A DNA stretch of 28,660 nucleotides. It comes from an uncultured bacterium (GTDB lineage: Bacteria > Cyanobacteriota > Vampirovibrionia > Gastranaerophilales > Gastranaerophilaceae). A program made the translations under genes and the position numbers. The first letter of the stretch is position 1; the number at the start of each line of letters is the position of its first letter. A model generated the notes under the pieces. That model saw nothing but the letters and a program-made list of their open reading frames with translations. It was not told where the DNA came from and made no database searches. Shown in pieces: positions 8,214-15,826 of this stretch. The stretch spans positions 1 through 28,660 of the forward strand of contig CALAWF010000046.1 in NCBI GenBank assembly GCA_937894665.1. The letters run 5' to 3'.

Positions 8214-10760
8214 ACTCAGCAAAACATGTTTAATCACGGGAATATTGTTCCTGTTAATATAAGAGAAGAAATGAAACGATCTTATATCGATTACGCAATG
8301 AGTGTAATTGTAGGTCGTGCATTACCAGATGTTAGAGATGGTTTAAAACCTGTTCACAGACGTATTTTATACGCTATGAATGAACTTGGTATGTATCCTG
8401 ATAAACCATTTAAGAAATGCGCCCGTATTGTTGGTGAAGTTTTAGGTAAATATCACCCGCACGGCGATAGTTCAGTATATGAAGCATTAGTTCGTATGGC
8501 ACAAGACTTTTCAACAAGATATTTGATGGTTGATGGACACGGGAACTTTGGTTCTGTCGATGGTGATGGAGCAGCTGCAATGCGTTATACAGAAGCTCGT
8601 ATGCACAAAATCACACAATCAATGCTTGCTGATATTGACTGTGAAACAGTTGAATTTGAACCAAACTTCGATGGTTCATTACAAGAACCTTCAGTTCTTC
8701 CGGTAAGACTTCCAATGTTATTATTGAACGGGGTTTCAGGTATTGCGGTAGGTATGGCAACAAACATTCCTCCTCATAACCTTTGCGAAGTTGTTGACGG
8801 TACAATCGCATTGATTGATAACCCTAAAATTACTATTCCGGAACTTATGGAATATATAAAAGGACCTGACTTCCCTACAGCAGCAACAATTATCGGTTTA
8901 AACGATATTAAGCAGGCTTATGAAACAGGTCGTGGTTCAATTAAGATGTCTGCCGTTTCCGGTTTTGAAGAAATCGCTGGTGGTGGCGGTCGTCAGTCAA
9001 GAACGGCAATCGTTGTAACTGAAATTCCTTATCAGGTAAACAAATCTCAATTGATTGAAAAGATTGCAGAATTAGTAAAAGACCAAAGAATTACAGGCAT
9101 TTCAGATATTCGTGATGAATCTGACCGTGAAGGTATGAGAATCGTTATCGAATTGAAACGTGATGCAAAACCGGATGTCGTTAGAAATAATTTGTACAAA
9201 TATACTCAACTTGCTACAACATTCGGGGTTAACATGGTTGCTCTTTGTGGTAAACAACCTCGATTGATGAACTTGTACGAAGTATTGAACGAATTCGTTG
9301 AACACAGAATTGAAATCGTAACAAGAAGAACTATTTTCTTCTTGAAAAAGGCTAAAATCAGAGCTCACATCTTAGCAGGTTTGATTATTGCATTGGGTTC
9401 AATTGATGAAGTTATTGACCTTATCAAAAAATCCAAAACATCAGATGAAGCTAGAGAAGGCTTGATGAGTAGATTCGGTCTTGATGTTGATCAAGCAAAC
9501 GCTATTTTGGAAATGCAATTAAGACGTTTGACAGGATTAGAACAAGACAAAGTTAAAGCCGAATACGATGAATTATTAAAGAAAATCGCTGAATACGAAT
9601 CTATTTTGGCAAGTCGTCAAAAGATTTTAGATATTATCAAAGCTGAACTTTTGGAAGACAAAGAAAAATACGGAGATGACAGAAAAACTCAAATCCTTCC
9701 AGAACAAGGCGAAGTAACAATTGAAGACCTAACTCCAAATACTCCAATGGCAGTATTCATCACTCACCAAGGATATTTGAAGAGAATTCCATTAGACACA
9801 TTTGAACGTCAAAACCGTGCAACTCGTGGAAAATCAGGAATGAAAACAAAAGATGATGATGATATTCAACACTTCTTTACTGCAATGATGCACGACAAAG
9901 TATTGTTCTTCTCATCAAAAGGTACTGTTTATAGCTTGAATGTTTATGACTTCCCAGAAGGCGGACGTCAAGCAAAAGGCTTACCTATCATCAACGTTCT
10001 ACCAATTGACCAAGATGAGAAAATTACAGCAGTTGTCCCTGTTAGCAACTTCTCTAAAGAAGCAAATCTTATCATGCTTACTAAAAAAGGTTATATCAAA
10101 CGTATTGAGCTTGATAACTTTGCAAATATCAGACGTAACGGAATTATTGCAATCGGTTTGGATGAAGGCGACAGCTTGTGTTGGGTAAAACTTGCAACTC
10201 CAAGAGATGAAATCATCATCGGCACATCATGTGGTATGGCAATCAGATTCCCAATCCAAGACCTAAGACCTTTAGGAAGAAGTGCAAGAGGTGTTACATC
10301 AATGAAACTTCGCTCCGGTGATGAAATCATTGGATGCGACATTGTCCCTCAAGATTATGATGCAGACTTGCTTGTAGTAACTTCTGACGGTTTTGGTAAA
10401 CGTACTAAATTATCAGAATTCAGAACTCAAAACAGAGGTGGAATCGGTTTGATTGCAACTAAGTTCAAATCTTCAGCATCTAGACTTGTTGCATTAACTA
10501 TCGTTAGAGATTCTGATGATATTATGTTAGTAACTGCAAATGGAGTTGTAACCAGATTGAACGCTGGTTCAATCTCTCAACAAGGACGTCCTGCAACAGG
10601 TGTTAAAGCTCAAAACTTGTCAGATAATGATACAGTTTGTTCTGTTAACAAAATCATCAACCCAAATGAAGATGATGTAACAATAAAATCAGCACCTGCT
10701 GAAACACTGGCAGAAGATGTTCAACAAACAAGTTTGTTAGACGAAAACAAAACTGAATAA
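8211..10760 (+). CDS. gyrA: DNA gyrase subunit A
   Basis: The 849-residue protein is the breakage-reunion subunit of the type II topoisomerase that introduces negative supercoils with GyrB. The catalytic tyrosine is Tyr126 in AMRYTEARM. The quinolone-resistance region reads HPHGDSSVYE (82-91), with Ser87 and Glu91 at the positions of E. coli Ser83 and Asp87, that is, no obvious resistance change. The C-terminal DNA-wrapping pinwheel (about 515-815) opens with a GyrA box of QNRATRGKSG (534-543) instead of QRRGGKG; I recall this variant from cyanobacterial and plastid gyrase. The presence of the box and full pinwheel argues for GyrA over ParC. An acidic tail ends the protein. It has its own promoter and a strong terminator, so it is a single-gene unit. 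Confidence 0.97.
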   Translation: MTQQNMFNHGNIVPVNIREEMKRSYIDYAMSVIVGRALPDVRDGLKPVHRRILYAMNELGMYPDKPFKKCARIVGEVLGKYHPHGDSSVYEALVRMAQDFSTRYLMVDGHGNFGSVDGDGAAAMRYTEARMHKITQSMLADIDCETVEFEPNFDGSLQEPSVLPVRLPMLLLNGVSGIAVGMATNIPPHNLCEVVDGTIALIDNPKITIPELMEYIKGPDFPTAATIIGLNDIKQAYETGRGSIKMSAVSGFEEIAGGGGRQSRTAIVVTEIPYQVNKSQLIEKIAELVKDQRITGISDIRDESDREGMRIVIELKRDAKPDVVRNNLYKYTQLATTFGVNMVALCGKQPRLMNLYEVLNEFVEHRIEIVTRRTIFFLKKAKIRAHILAGLIIALGSIDEVIDLIKKSKTSDEAREGLMSRFGLDVDQANAILEMQLRRLTGLEQDKVKAEYDELLKKIAEYESILASRQKILDIIKAELLEDKEKYGDDRKTQILPEQGEVTIEDLTPNTPMAVFITHQGYLKRIPLDTFERQNRATRGKSGMKTKDDDDIQHFFTAMMHDKVLFFSSKGTVYSLNVYDFPEGGRQAKGLPIINVLPIDQDEKITAVVPVSNFSKEANLIMLTKKGYIKRIELDNFANIRRNGIIAIGLDEGDSLCWVKLATPRDEIIIGTSCGMAIRFPIQDLRPLGRSARGVTSMKLRSGDEIIGCDIVPQDYDADLLVVTSDGFGKRTKLSEFRTQNRGGIGLIATKFKSSASRLVALTIVRDSDDIMLVTANGVVTRLNAGSISQQGRPATGVKAQNLSDNDTVCSVNKIINPNEDDVTIKSAPAETLAEDVQQTSLLDENKTE

Positions 10761-10785
10761 ATATAATAAAAGCAATAAATTATAT

Positions 10786-10822
10786 AACCCCTTAGAATAA
10801 TTAATTCTAAGGGGTTGTTTTA
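10786..10822 (+). terminator. Rho-independent terminator of gyrA
   Basis: AACCCCTTAGAAT (10786-10798) and its exact reverse complement (10804-10816) form a perfect 13-bp stem with a 5-nt loop, followed by TTGTTTTATT. It lies 26 nt after the gyrA stop. The 3' T-rich tract is on the plus strand. Confidence 0.92.
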
Positions 10823-10852
10823 TTGACGAAAAATACCAATATATGATATAAT
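10823..10852 (+). promoter_or_regulatory. Strong promoter without an obvious gene
   Basis: TTGACG (10823-10828) and TATAAT (10847-10852) are separated by 18 nt, with an extra TGA extended -10 element. It points rightward from directly behind the gyrA terminator, yet no plus-strand gene follows until 11948. Confidence 0.7.
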
Positions 10853-10858
10853 ACAGAC

Positions 10859-10936
10859 AAATATTTCGTTATTTGCATCTAGCCAGCTGAGTCATTCAGA
10901 AAGGAATGAACGCATTATGGGAATTTTTACTTTTTA
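10859..10936 (+). ncRNA. Putative short RNA downstream of the orphan promoter
   Basis: A transcript from the promoter at 10823-10852 would begin near 10859. It contains a hairpin TCATTC-AGAAAG-GAATGA (about 10892-10909), then an alternative AATG/CATT pairing, then two T runs (10924-10928 and 10931-10936) that could end it. Length would be about 75-80 nt. No known RNA family was recognised. It lies between gyrA and a convergent membrane operon whose last gene ends at 10934, so it could also act as antisense to the end of that mRNA. The existence of an RNA is inferred from the promoter alone. Confidence 0.3.
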
Positions 10937-11293
10937 AATATTCAAACCTATATAAAAAATAATCAACACTAAACAATTAAAAATTGCAAAAAAAAGCCCA
11001 ATAAAAAACAAACCATTAAATATATCATGAAATTGGTGTTTCATTATATATTTATACAATTTTAAAGGTAGACTTTTTTTTGTAAAATTTTCAATCACAA
11101 AAAATCCTAAGCAAAATAATATTAACAATTGATATAAGTAATAAACAAACATCATTTTATTTATAGATATTAAATAATGCTTTGGAATAGTATCTGTATA
11201 AATAATTGCCAAGTTATATATCCAAAGAAAAAGAAGCAACAAACTTGCTATAGAGATAATATTTAAAGACAAGTATTTATACAGTTTCATCAT
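10934..11293 (-). CDS. Small hydrophobic membrane protein, unknown
   Basis: This protein of about 119 residues has three to four predicted membrane helices: one near the start (SIASLLLLFLWIYNLAIIY), one in the middle (MMFVYYLYQLLILFCLGFF), and a long C-terminal hydrophobic region (IFNGLFFIGLFFAIFNCLVL onward). The start is taken at ATG 11293, one base after the stop of the upstream gene and behind GGGTGA, which implies translational coupling; ATG 11290 is equally possible. A longer reading to 11335 would overlap the neighbour and is less likely. No conserved family was recognised. It is the second gene of a two-gene operon with the LprI-like protein, so the two may work together in the envelope. 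Confidence 0.65.
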   Translation of the reverse strand: MMKLYKYLSLNIISIASLLLLFLWIYNLAIIYTDTIPKHYLISINKMMFVYYLYQLLILFCLGFFVIENFTKKSLPLKLYKYIMKHQFHDIFNGLFFIGLFFAIFNCLVLIIFYIGLNI

Positions 11294-11294
11294 A

Positions 11295-11777
11295 TTATTC
11301 ACCCAAATAAAATAAATATGCAGATAAATCATCAACTCGACGCTGTAAAAATTTAAAGTTATCTCCGCTATATAAATTTGTATTGATTGTACCTTCTTGT
11401 TGTTGCAACACAGCTTGGACTAATAACAAATCTGCTTTTTTATACTCAATCCATTTGTTTTGAGAATTTTGGAGTAAAAATAACTTATCTTTAGGAAGCC
11501 TTGTATTCAGCAACCGAACATTACGATTTATTTCACTTTCAAGAGAGATACTTTGTTTATCAACACACTTAGACATGCCAGAAGTTGTATAATTTTCTTT
11601 TGCCATACATTCTTGAAGATCTTTATCCAAATCACTACTTTGATTGAAATTAATAATTTGTTGTTTTAGCAAAGTTATTTCTAAATTTTTCGTATATAAT
11701 ATATAAAAAAATAACGCTACTAGAGCAAATAATACAATCACAAGAAAAAGTATTATTGAATAGAGAACCTTTTTCAT
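11295..11777 (-). CDS. Membrane-anchored protein with LprI/DUF1311-like domain
   Basis: The 160-residue protein has an N-terminal membrane anchor (about 5-28) and then an extracytoplasmic helical domain. The pattern Cys57, then TTSGMSKC (Cys71), then LNTRL (90-94), then LLQNSQNKWIEYKKAD with Trp109 matches the DUF1311/LprI-like family, where typical members read T-x-x-M-x-x-C ... LN ... Q-x-x-W-x-x-Y. Mycobacterial LprI has been reported to inhibit lysozyme, but many family members have no known role. The later cysteine that often follows the Trp motif is absent here. It heads a two-gene operon driven by a consensus promoter (11826-11855). The family call is by eye. Confidence 0.65.
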   Translation of the reverse strand: MKKVLYSIILFLVIVLFALVALFFYILYTKNLEITLLKQQIINFNQSSDLDKDLQECMAKENYTTSGMSKCVDKQSISLESEINRNVRLLNTRLPKDKLFLLQNSQNKWIEYKKADLLLVQAVLQQQEGTINTNLYSGDNFKFLQRRVDDLSAYLFYLGE

Positions 11778-11825
11778 AAATTTATATTTCCACTGACAAT
11801 ATTTAATAACGATTGGCTAATGGAT

Positions 11826-11855
11826 ATTATACACTTTTTTACTCTTTTTTGTCAA
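11826..11855 (-). promoter_or_regulatory. Consensus promoter of the LprI-like membrane operon
   Basis: On the minus strand TTGACA (11855-11850) and TATAAT (11831-11826) are both perfect, with an 18-nt A-rich spacer. Predicted start is near 11819, a leader of about 42 nt. Confidence 0.78.
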
Positions 11856-11886
11856 ATCCCCCAAGTGTCTATTTTTGTTAAAAGCA

Positions 11887-11915
11887 TTTACGACAAAAAC
11901 TCTTTGTGATAAAAT
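11887..11915 (+). promoter_or_regulatory. Promoter of the PC4-like gene and priA
   Basis: TTTACG (11887-11892), a 17-nt spacer, and TAAAAT (11910-11915) preceded by TGA (11907-11909) give an extended -10 promoter. The transcript would start about 26 nt before ATG 11948. Confidence 0.55.
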
Positions 11916-11947
11916 CATCTAGCATAGTTTATAAAAAGGAGAGAAAT

Positions 11948-12187
11948 ATGGCAGACGCAAAAATTTTAGCAACAATTGAAAGAACTGATACTGAACAATT
12001 ACAAATTTCTGTTAGCGAATACAAAGGCAGAAGTTACCTAAACATGAGAATATTCTACACAACTGATGATGGTGCTACTTGGTTACCAACTAAAAAAGGC
12101 GTAACTTTCACACCTGATCAATTGGACATCTTAACAGAAGCTATTGAAGAGGCTAAACAAGAATTCATGTCAGCAGAAGCTGAATAA
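11948..12187 (+). CDS. PC4/YdbC-like single-stranded DNA-binding protein
   Basis: This 79-residue protein matches the bacterial transcriptional-coactivator p15/PC4 domain family: beta strands in ILATIERTDTEQLQISVSEY, then RSYLNMRIFYTTDDG, then TWLPTKKGVTF, followed by a C-terminal helix DQLDILTEAIEEAKQEF. Known members (PC4, Lactococcus YdbC) bind single-stranded DNA or RNA as dimers. The start is ATG 11948, with AAGGAGAG 4 nt upstream; a longer reading from GTG 11906 would begin inside the promoter and is rejected. It lies 41 nt before priA on the same strand, so a link to replication restart is plausible but inferred. Confidence 0.8.
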   Translation: MADAKILATIERTDTEQLQISVSEYKGRSYLNMRIFYTTDDGATWLPTKKGVTFTPDQLDILTEAIEEAKQEFMSAEAE

Positions 12188-12228
12188 TAATAAAATTCAA
12201 AAATTATAATAAAAAAGGATTATCAAAA

Positions 12229-14538
12229 ATGGAAGATGGTATTCAAAACAAATTATTTGAAGTTCCGACACGTAAATTAACACTGAAAAAACGTGAACCT
12301 TCTGAAGTGGCTGATAATCCTTCTTTTATTTCTCACAAATACGCCGTTTGCCTTGTGAATTTGAAAGCATTGGGAGTAAAAACATTCAGCTACATAATTC
12401 CACCTGAAATGCAATCTAAAATCAAAATTGGGCAAGCACTTCTTGTTCCTTTTGGCAGACAAGGGCTTATTAATGCTTTTTGCGTAGGATTTTCAGATTA
12501 TTTACCACCGGAAATCAGAGCTAAAAGAGTTAGCAAAATCTTAGACGAAACCCCTCTATTTTCTGTTGAATACCTAAAACTTTTAGAATGGGTAGCAAAT
12601 TATTACTGCTCAGATTTGATAACCGTTTTAAATACCGCAATTCCACTAAAACTCATTGAAAAATCACTAAAAACAGAACAAATAATAGAATTTGTTAAAA
12701 CAGATGGTGCCACAAAAAGACAATTAGAAATTTTAGAACAACTAAAAACATTAGGAAAAATATCACTGATTGATTTTGAAAAAAAAGCAAAAACAACCCG
12801 AGCTACTATTAAAAAATTAGAAACTTTAGGATGTATAAAATTAACCGAAGAACAAATTTATAGAAATCCGTTAGATATTTTGCACATTGATAAAAAAGAA
12901 GATTTATTCACCCTTTCTGAAACTCAACAAAAGGTTTACGAAGGGATTTCAGAACAAATTAAAGTTCAAAAATCACCGCAAATTTTACTCCATGGAGTTA
13001 CCGCAAGCGGAAAAACAGAAGTCTATTTCAAGCTCATTGACGATACAATTAAAGCAGGGAAAAATGTTCTATTTTTAGCCCCAGAAATTGCACTAGCTTC
13101 ACAATTAACCAAAAGACTTGCAAAAAAATTCGGAACCCAAGACGTTGCAATTTGGCACAGTAGTATATCTGAAGGCGAAAGATATGATGTTTGGCAAAAG
13201 CTTTACAAAAACGAAATCAAAATCCTTGCAGGAGCAAGATCTGCTGTTTTTGCTCCATTAAAAAATATCGGACTGATAATTATCGATGAAGAACACGAAA
13301 GTGCCTATAAACAAACTTCTCCTGCACCAAGATATGATGCAAGACTTGTTGCAAGAAAATTGGCAGAATTCAACAACTGTCCACTAATTTTAGGTTCTGC
13401 AACCCCAGATATTTCGAGTTACTATAGAGCAGTAAATTCAAACCACCTGTTTGAAATGCTAGAACGCTACAACAATGCTAAAGTTGCACCGGTAACAGTT
13501 ATCAATATGCAAGAATATGGTAGAGCAGCCTACAAAAGTCAGATTTCTAAGCCTCTGCAAACTGCAATTCAAGAAACACTTGATAACAATCAACAGGTAA
13601 TTTTACTAATAAATCGAAGAGGTTATTCAACATACACTCAATGCCAAGGTTGCGGACACGTAATTGAATGCCCTAATTGTGCAATTCCAATGATTTGGCA
13701 CGCAAAAGACAAAATGCTGAAATGCCATTACTGCAACCACGTTGAATATTTTCCTGATGTTTGCCCAAATTGTGGATTTGATGGGCTTAAAAATTCTGGA
13801 ACGGGAACACAAAAAATTGAACAATTAATAAAAGAACTATATCCAAGCTACAATGTTGAAAGAATTGATAGCGACGTTTTAGTTCGCAAAGGTGAACACA
13901 TAAGGCTTTTAGAAAAATTTCAACAGGGCGACATAGATATTTTGGTTGGAACACAAATGATTGCAAAAGGTTTAGATAACCCAAATGTTACATTAGTTGG
14001 TGTAATTTCAGCAGATGCAAGTTTCAATTTGCCTGACTTTAGAGCATCTGAACGTGGGTTTCAACTACTTACACAGGTTGCGGGACGAGCCGGCAGAGGA
14101 GAATTTAAAGGCAGGGTATTTTTCCAAACTTATAATCCTGAATATTACGCTCTAGAAAGTGCAAAATCTCAAAATTACGCAGAATTCTATGAAAAAGAAA
14201 TTCAATCTAGAGAAGATTTTGATTACCCACCATTTAGCCAAATTATCCGACTAATTTTGAGTTCCACAAACAATTTCCGAGCAGAAAAAGCTGCCCAAGA
14301 AATTGCACTACGACTATGCACAATGATTGAAAAATTTGGATTTGGCGAAAGATTAGAAGTTCTAGGACCTACACCTTGCGTAATAGAACGTATAAACAGC
14401 TACTATAGATTTCAAATTATTATAAAAAATAAATTAGATCAAAAAGGACATCAATTTATATCGAGCTTTTTAAATAAAATTACCGCACCAAAAGATATAC
14501 GAATGACAGTTGATGTTGACCCATTGGATATTCTATAG
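12229..14538 (+). CDS. priA: Primosomal protein N' (replication restart helicase PriA)
   Basis: The 769-residue protein is a superfamily 2 DNA helicase that recognises stalled forks and reloads the replicative helicase. After an N-terminal DNA-binding domain come Walker A GVTASGKT (256-263), the DEEH box (353-356), GSATPD, and the C-terminal helicase motifs LVGTQMIAKGLD and TQVAGRAGR. Eight cysteines at 472, 475, 481, 484, 499, 502, 512 and 515 form the two zinc-binding CxxC pairs typical of PriA. Length is normal. ATG 12229 has AAAGGA about 8 nt upstream. It is probably co-transcribed with the PC4-like gene 41 nt before it. Confidence 0.97.
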   Translation: MEDGIQNKLFEVPTRKLTLKKREPSEVADNPSFISHKYAVCLVNLKALGVKTFSYIIPPEMQSKIKIGQALLVPFGRQGLINAFCVGFSDYLPPEIRAKRVSKILDETPLFSVEYLKLLEWVANYYCSDLITVLNTAIPLKLIEKSLKTEQIIEFVKTDGATKRQLEILEQLKTLGKISLIDFEKKAKTTRATIKKLETLGCIKLTEEQIYRNPLDILHIDKKEDLFTLSETQQKVYEGISEQIKVQKSPQILLHGVTASGKTEVYFKLIDDTIKAGKNVLFLAPEIALASQLTKRLAKKFGTQDVAIWHSSISEGERYDVWQKLYKNEIKILAGARSAVFAPLKNIGLIIIDEEHESAYKQTSPAPRYDARLVARKLAEFNNCPLILGSATPDISSYYRAVNSNHLFEMLERYNNAKVAPVTVINMQEYGRAAYKSQISKPLQTAIQETLDNNQQVILLINRRGYSTYTQCQGCGHVIECPNCAIPMIWHAKDKMLKCHYCNHVEYFPDVCPNCGFDGLKNSGTGTQKIEQLIKELYPSYNVERIDSDVLVRKGEHIRLLEKFQQGDIDILVGTQMIAKGLDNPNVTLVGVISADASFNLPDFRASERGFQLLTQVAGRAGRGEFKGRVFFQTYNPEYYALESAKSQNYAEFYEKEIQSREDFDYPPFSQIIRLILSSTNNFRAEKAAQEIALRLCTMIEKFGFGERLEVLGPTPCVIERINSYYRFQIIIKNKLDQKGHQFISSFLNKITAPKDIRMTVDVDPLDIL

Positions 14539-14540
14539 CC

Positions 14541-14572
14541 AAAAAGAAAAGGCAGGTTACACAACCTGACCT
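14541..14572 (-). terminator. Rho-independent terminator of the wecA-glyA-nagZ operon
   Basis: On the minus strand CAGGTT-GTGT-AACCTG (14568-14553) forms a hairpin, extended past one mismatch by two or three more pairs, followed by the T-rich TTTTCTTTTT (14550-14541). It lies about 210 nt past the end of the last minus-strand gene. On the plus strand there is no T run after the stem, so it mainly serves the minus strand, close to the priA stop. Confidence 0.7.
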
Positions 14573-14777
14573 CATTTAGACTCAATTATTTGTATATTTA
14601 TTATAAGCTTATTTATATTTAGCTATGCTATTCACACTAGCTAATGTGTTAAGCTATTTTGTAATCGCTTAACTTTCTTATATGTAAGAACTTGCACTTA
14701 AATATTCTATACATTGCAGAAAACTCTGTATAAAACTGAGTAATCAAGTTCTCGTTCTGTTGTATCGTATCAGAAAA
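14573..14777. other. Convergent intergenic region with several small inverted repeats
   Basis: No protein gene is visible. The stretch holds TTAAGC (14649-14654) against GCTTAA (14667-14672), TTCTTA-TATG-TAAGAA (14675-14690), CACA/TGTG around a TAGCTA palindrome (14633-14648), and an imperfect ACTCTG/CTGAGT pair near 14730. It is probably the long 3' untranslated region of the minus-strand operon ahead of the terminator, or a small RNA. No known RNA family was recognised. Confidence 0.35.
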
Positions 14778-15815
14778 CTACTTCTTTGTCAATACTCTCA
14801 CAAGGTTCAACAAAAGCATGATACCTACAAGAGCTAAAGTTAAGAAGAAATCATATTTAATCGCATTATGACTAGCAAATAAACAAGCCAAACCACCGGC
14901 AATAATTGCAACTGAAGTCAAAATACAAACTGTTTTCTTTTGAGAAAATCCAGCATGTAATAACTTGTGGTGAATATGTTCAGCATCAGCAACAAATGGG
15001 GATTGTCCCTTACAAATTCTACGCAAACTTGCATAAGTAATATCAATAATTGGAACAGCCAAAACGACAAATGGCAACAATATAGCCAAAGTTGCAACCT
15101 TCATAACGCCTGTGATAGAAATTGTTGCAAGTAAAAATCCAGAAAACAACGAACCACTATCGCCCATAAATATTTTCGCAGGGTTAAAGTTGAAAGTTAA
15201 AAATGCTAACATTGAACCCGCTAAAATAAATCCAATCAAAGCACTAATTGGGTTTGGAGGAGAAAGGGTAATTGCTAGAATTGCTAAAGTTACCGCATTC
15301 ACAGTAACAACAGAACCGGCAAGCCCATCAACACCATCAATAAAGTTCATTGCATTAGAAATTCCCACTATCCATAATAAAGTTATCGGATATGAAAACC
15401 AACCCAAATCAATACCACCAAAGAATGGTACACTATTGATTTGAACACCCAACAAATATACAACTGTTGCAATTGATACTTGGATTAGCAACTTGAACTT
15501 TGCACCAAGTCCATACACATCATCAATCAAACCTAATAGGAACATCAATGAACCACCAAGCAAAATACCTGACACCAATTTCCCATACGGATAGTAACTC
15601 ATCAAAACTAAGAAAAGGAAAGTGAGCATTGTACTGGCCCAAATCGCAACGCCACCAATTCTGGAAATCGGTTTAGTATGAATTTTTCTAGCGTTTGGAA
15701 CATCAACCAGACCTTCTTTTTTTGAAAAACTAATTACCATAGGAACAAGAAATACCCCAAAAATATAGGCTATAATTGTTCCGATTATATGTGCATGTGT
15801 TAACCTGATAATAAT
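14778..15815 (-). CDS. wecA: Undecaprenyl-phosphate sugar-1-phosphate transferase (WecA/TagO/MraY family), likely ATT start
   Basis: This polytopic membrane enzyme moves a sugar-1-phosphate, probably GlcNAc-1-P from UDP-GlcNAc, to undecaprenyl phosphate, starting a surface polysaccharide. Family motifs (numbered from ATG 15740): GLVDVPNARKIHTKPISRIG (10-29), LIDD (71-74), NAMNFIDGVDGLAG (129-142), FMGDSGS (191-197) and AEHIHHK (253-259); HIHH is typical of WecA rather than MraY. From ATG 15740 (320 residues) the first membrane helix would be lost and no good ribosome site exists. Extending the same frame adds a hydrophobic helix (IIGTIIAYIFGVFLVPM), and AAGGAG (15828-15823) sits 7 nt before ATT 15815, with ATT codons also at 15818 and 15812. 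No ATG, GTG, TTG or CTG lies between. Last gene of the operon, overlapping the glyA stop region with its ribosome site. Confidence 0.88.
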   Translation of the reverse strand: MIIRLTHAHIIGTIIAYIFGVFLVPMVISFSKKEGLVDVPNARKIHTKPISRIGGVAIWASTMLTFLFLVLMSYYPYGKLVSGILLGGSLMFLLGLIDDVYGLGAKFKLLIQVSIATVVYLLGVQINSVPFFGGIDLGWFSYPITLLWIVGISNAMNFIDGVDGLAGSVVTVNAVTLAILAITLSPPNPISALIGFILAGSMLAFLTFNFNPAKIFMGDSGSLFSGFLLATISITGVMKVATLAILLPFVVLAVPIIDITYASLRRICKGQSPFVADAEHIHHKLLHAGFSQKKTVCILTSVAIIAGGLACLFASHNAIKYDFFLTLALVGIMLLLNLVRVLTKK

Positions 15816-15826
15816 AATTCTTCTCC

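Noticed and set aside
10885..10922. Resemblance to part of a cyclic-di-GMP-I riboswitch (short hairpin followed by ACGCA)
   Set aside because: The conserved GCAAACC-type and receptor elements and the second stem are missing, and no gene follows.
10906..10938. Ten-codon open frame with AAAGGA next to its ATG behind the orphan promoter
   Set aside because: The purine run touches the ATG, leaving no usable spacing, and the peptide is too short to support as a gene.
11906..11947. GTG start 14 codons before the PC4-like gene
   Set aside because: It overlaps the predicted -10, and AAGGAGAG points to ATG 11948.
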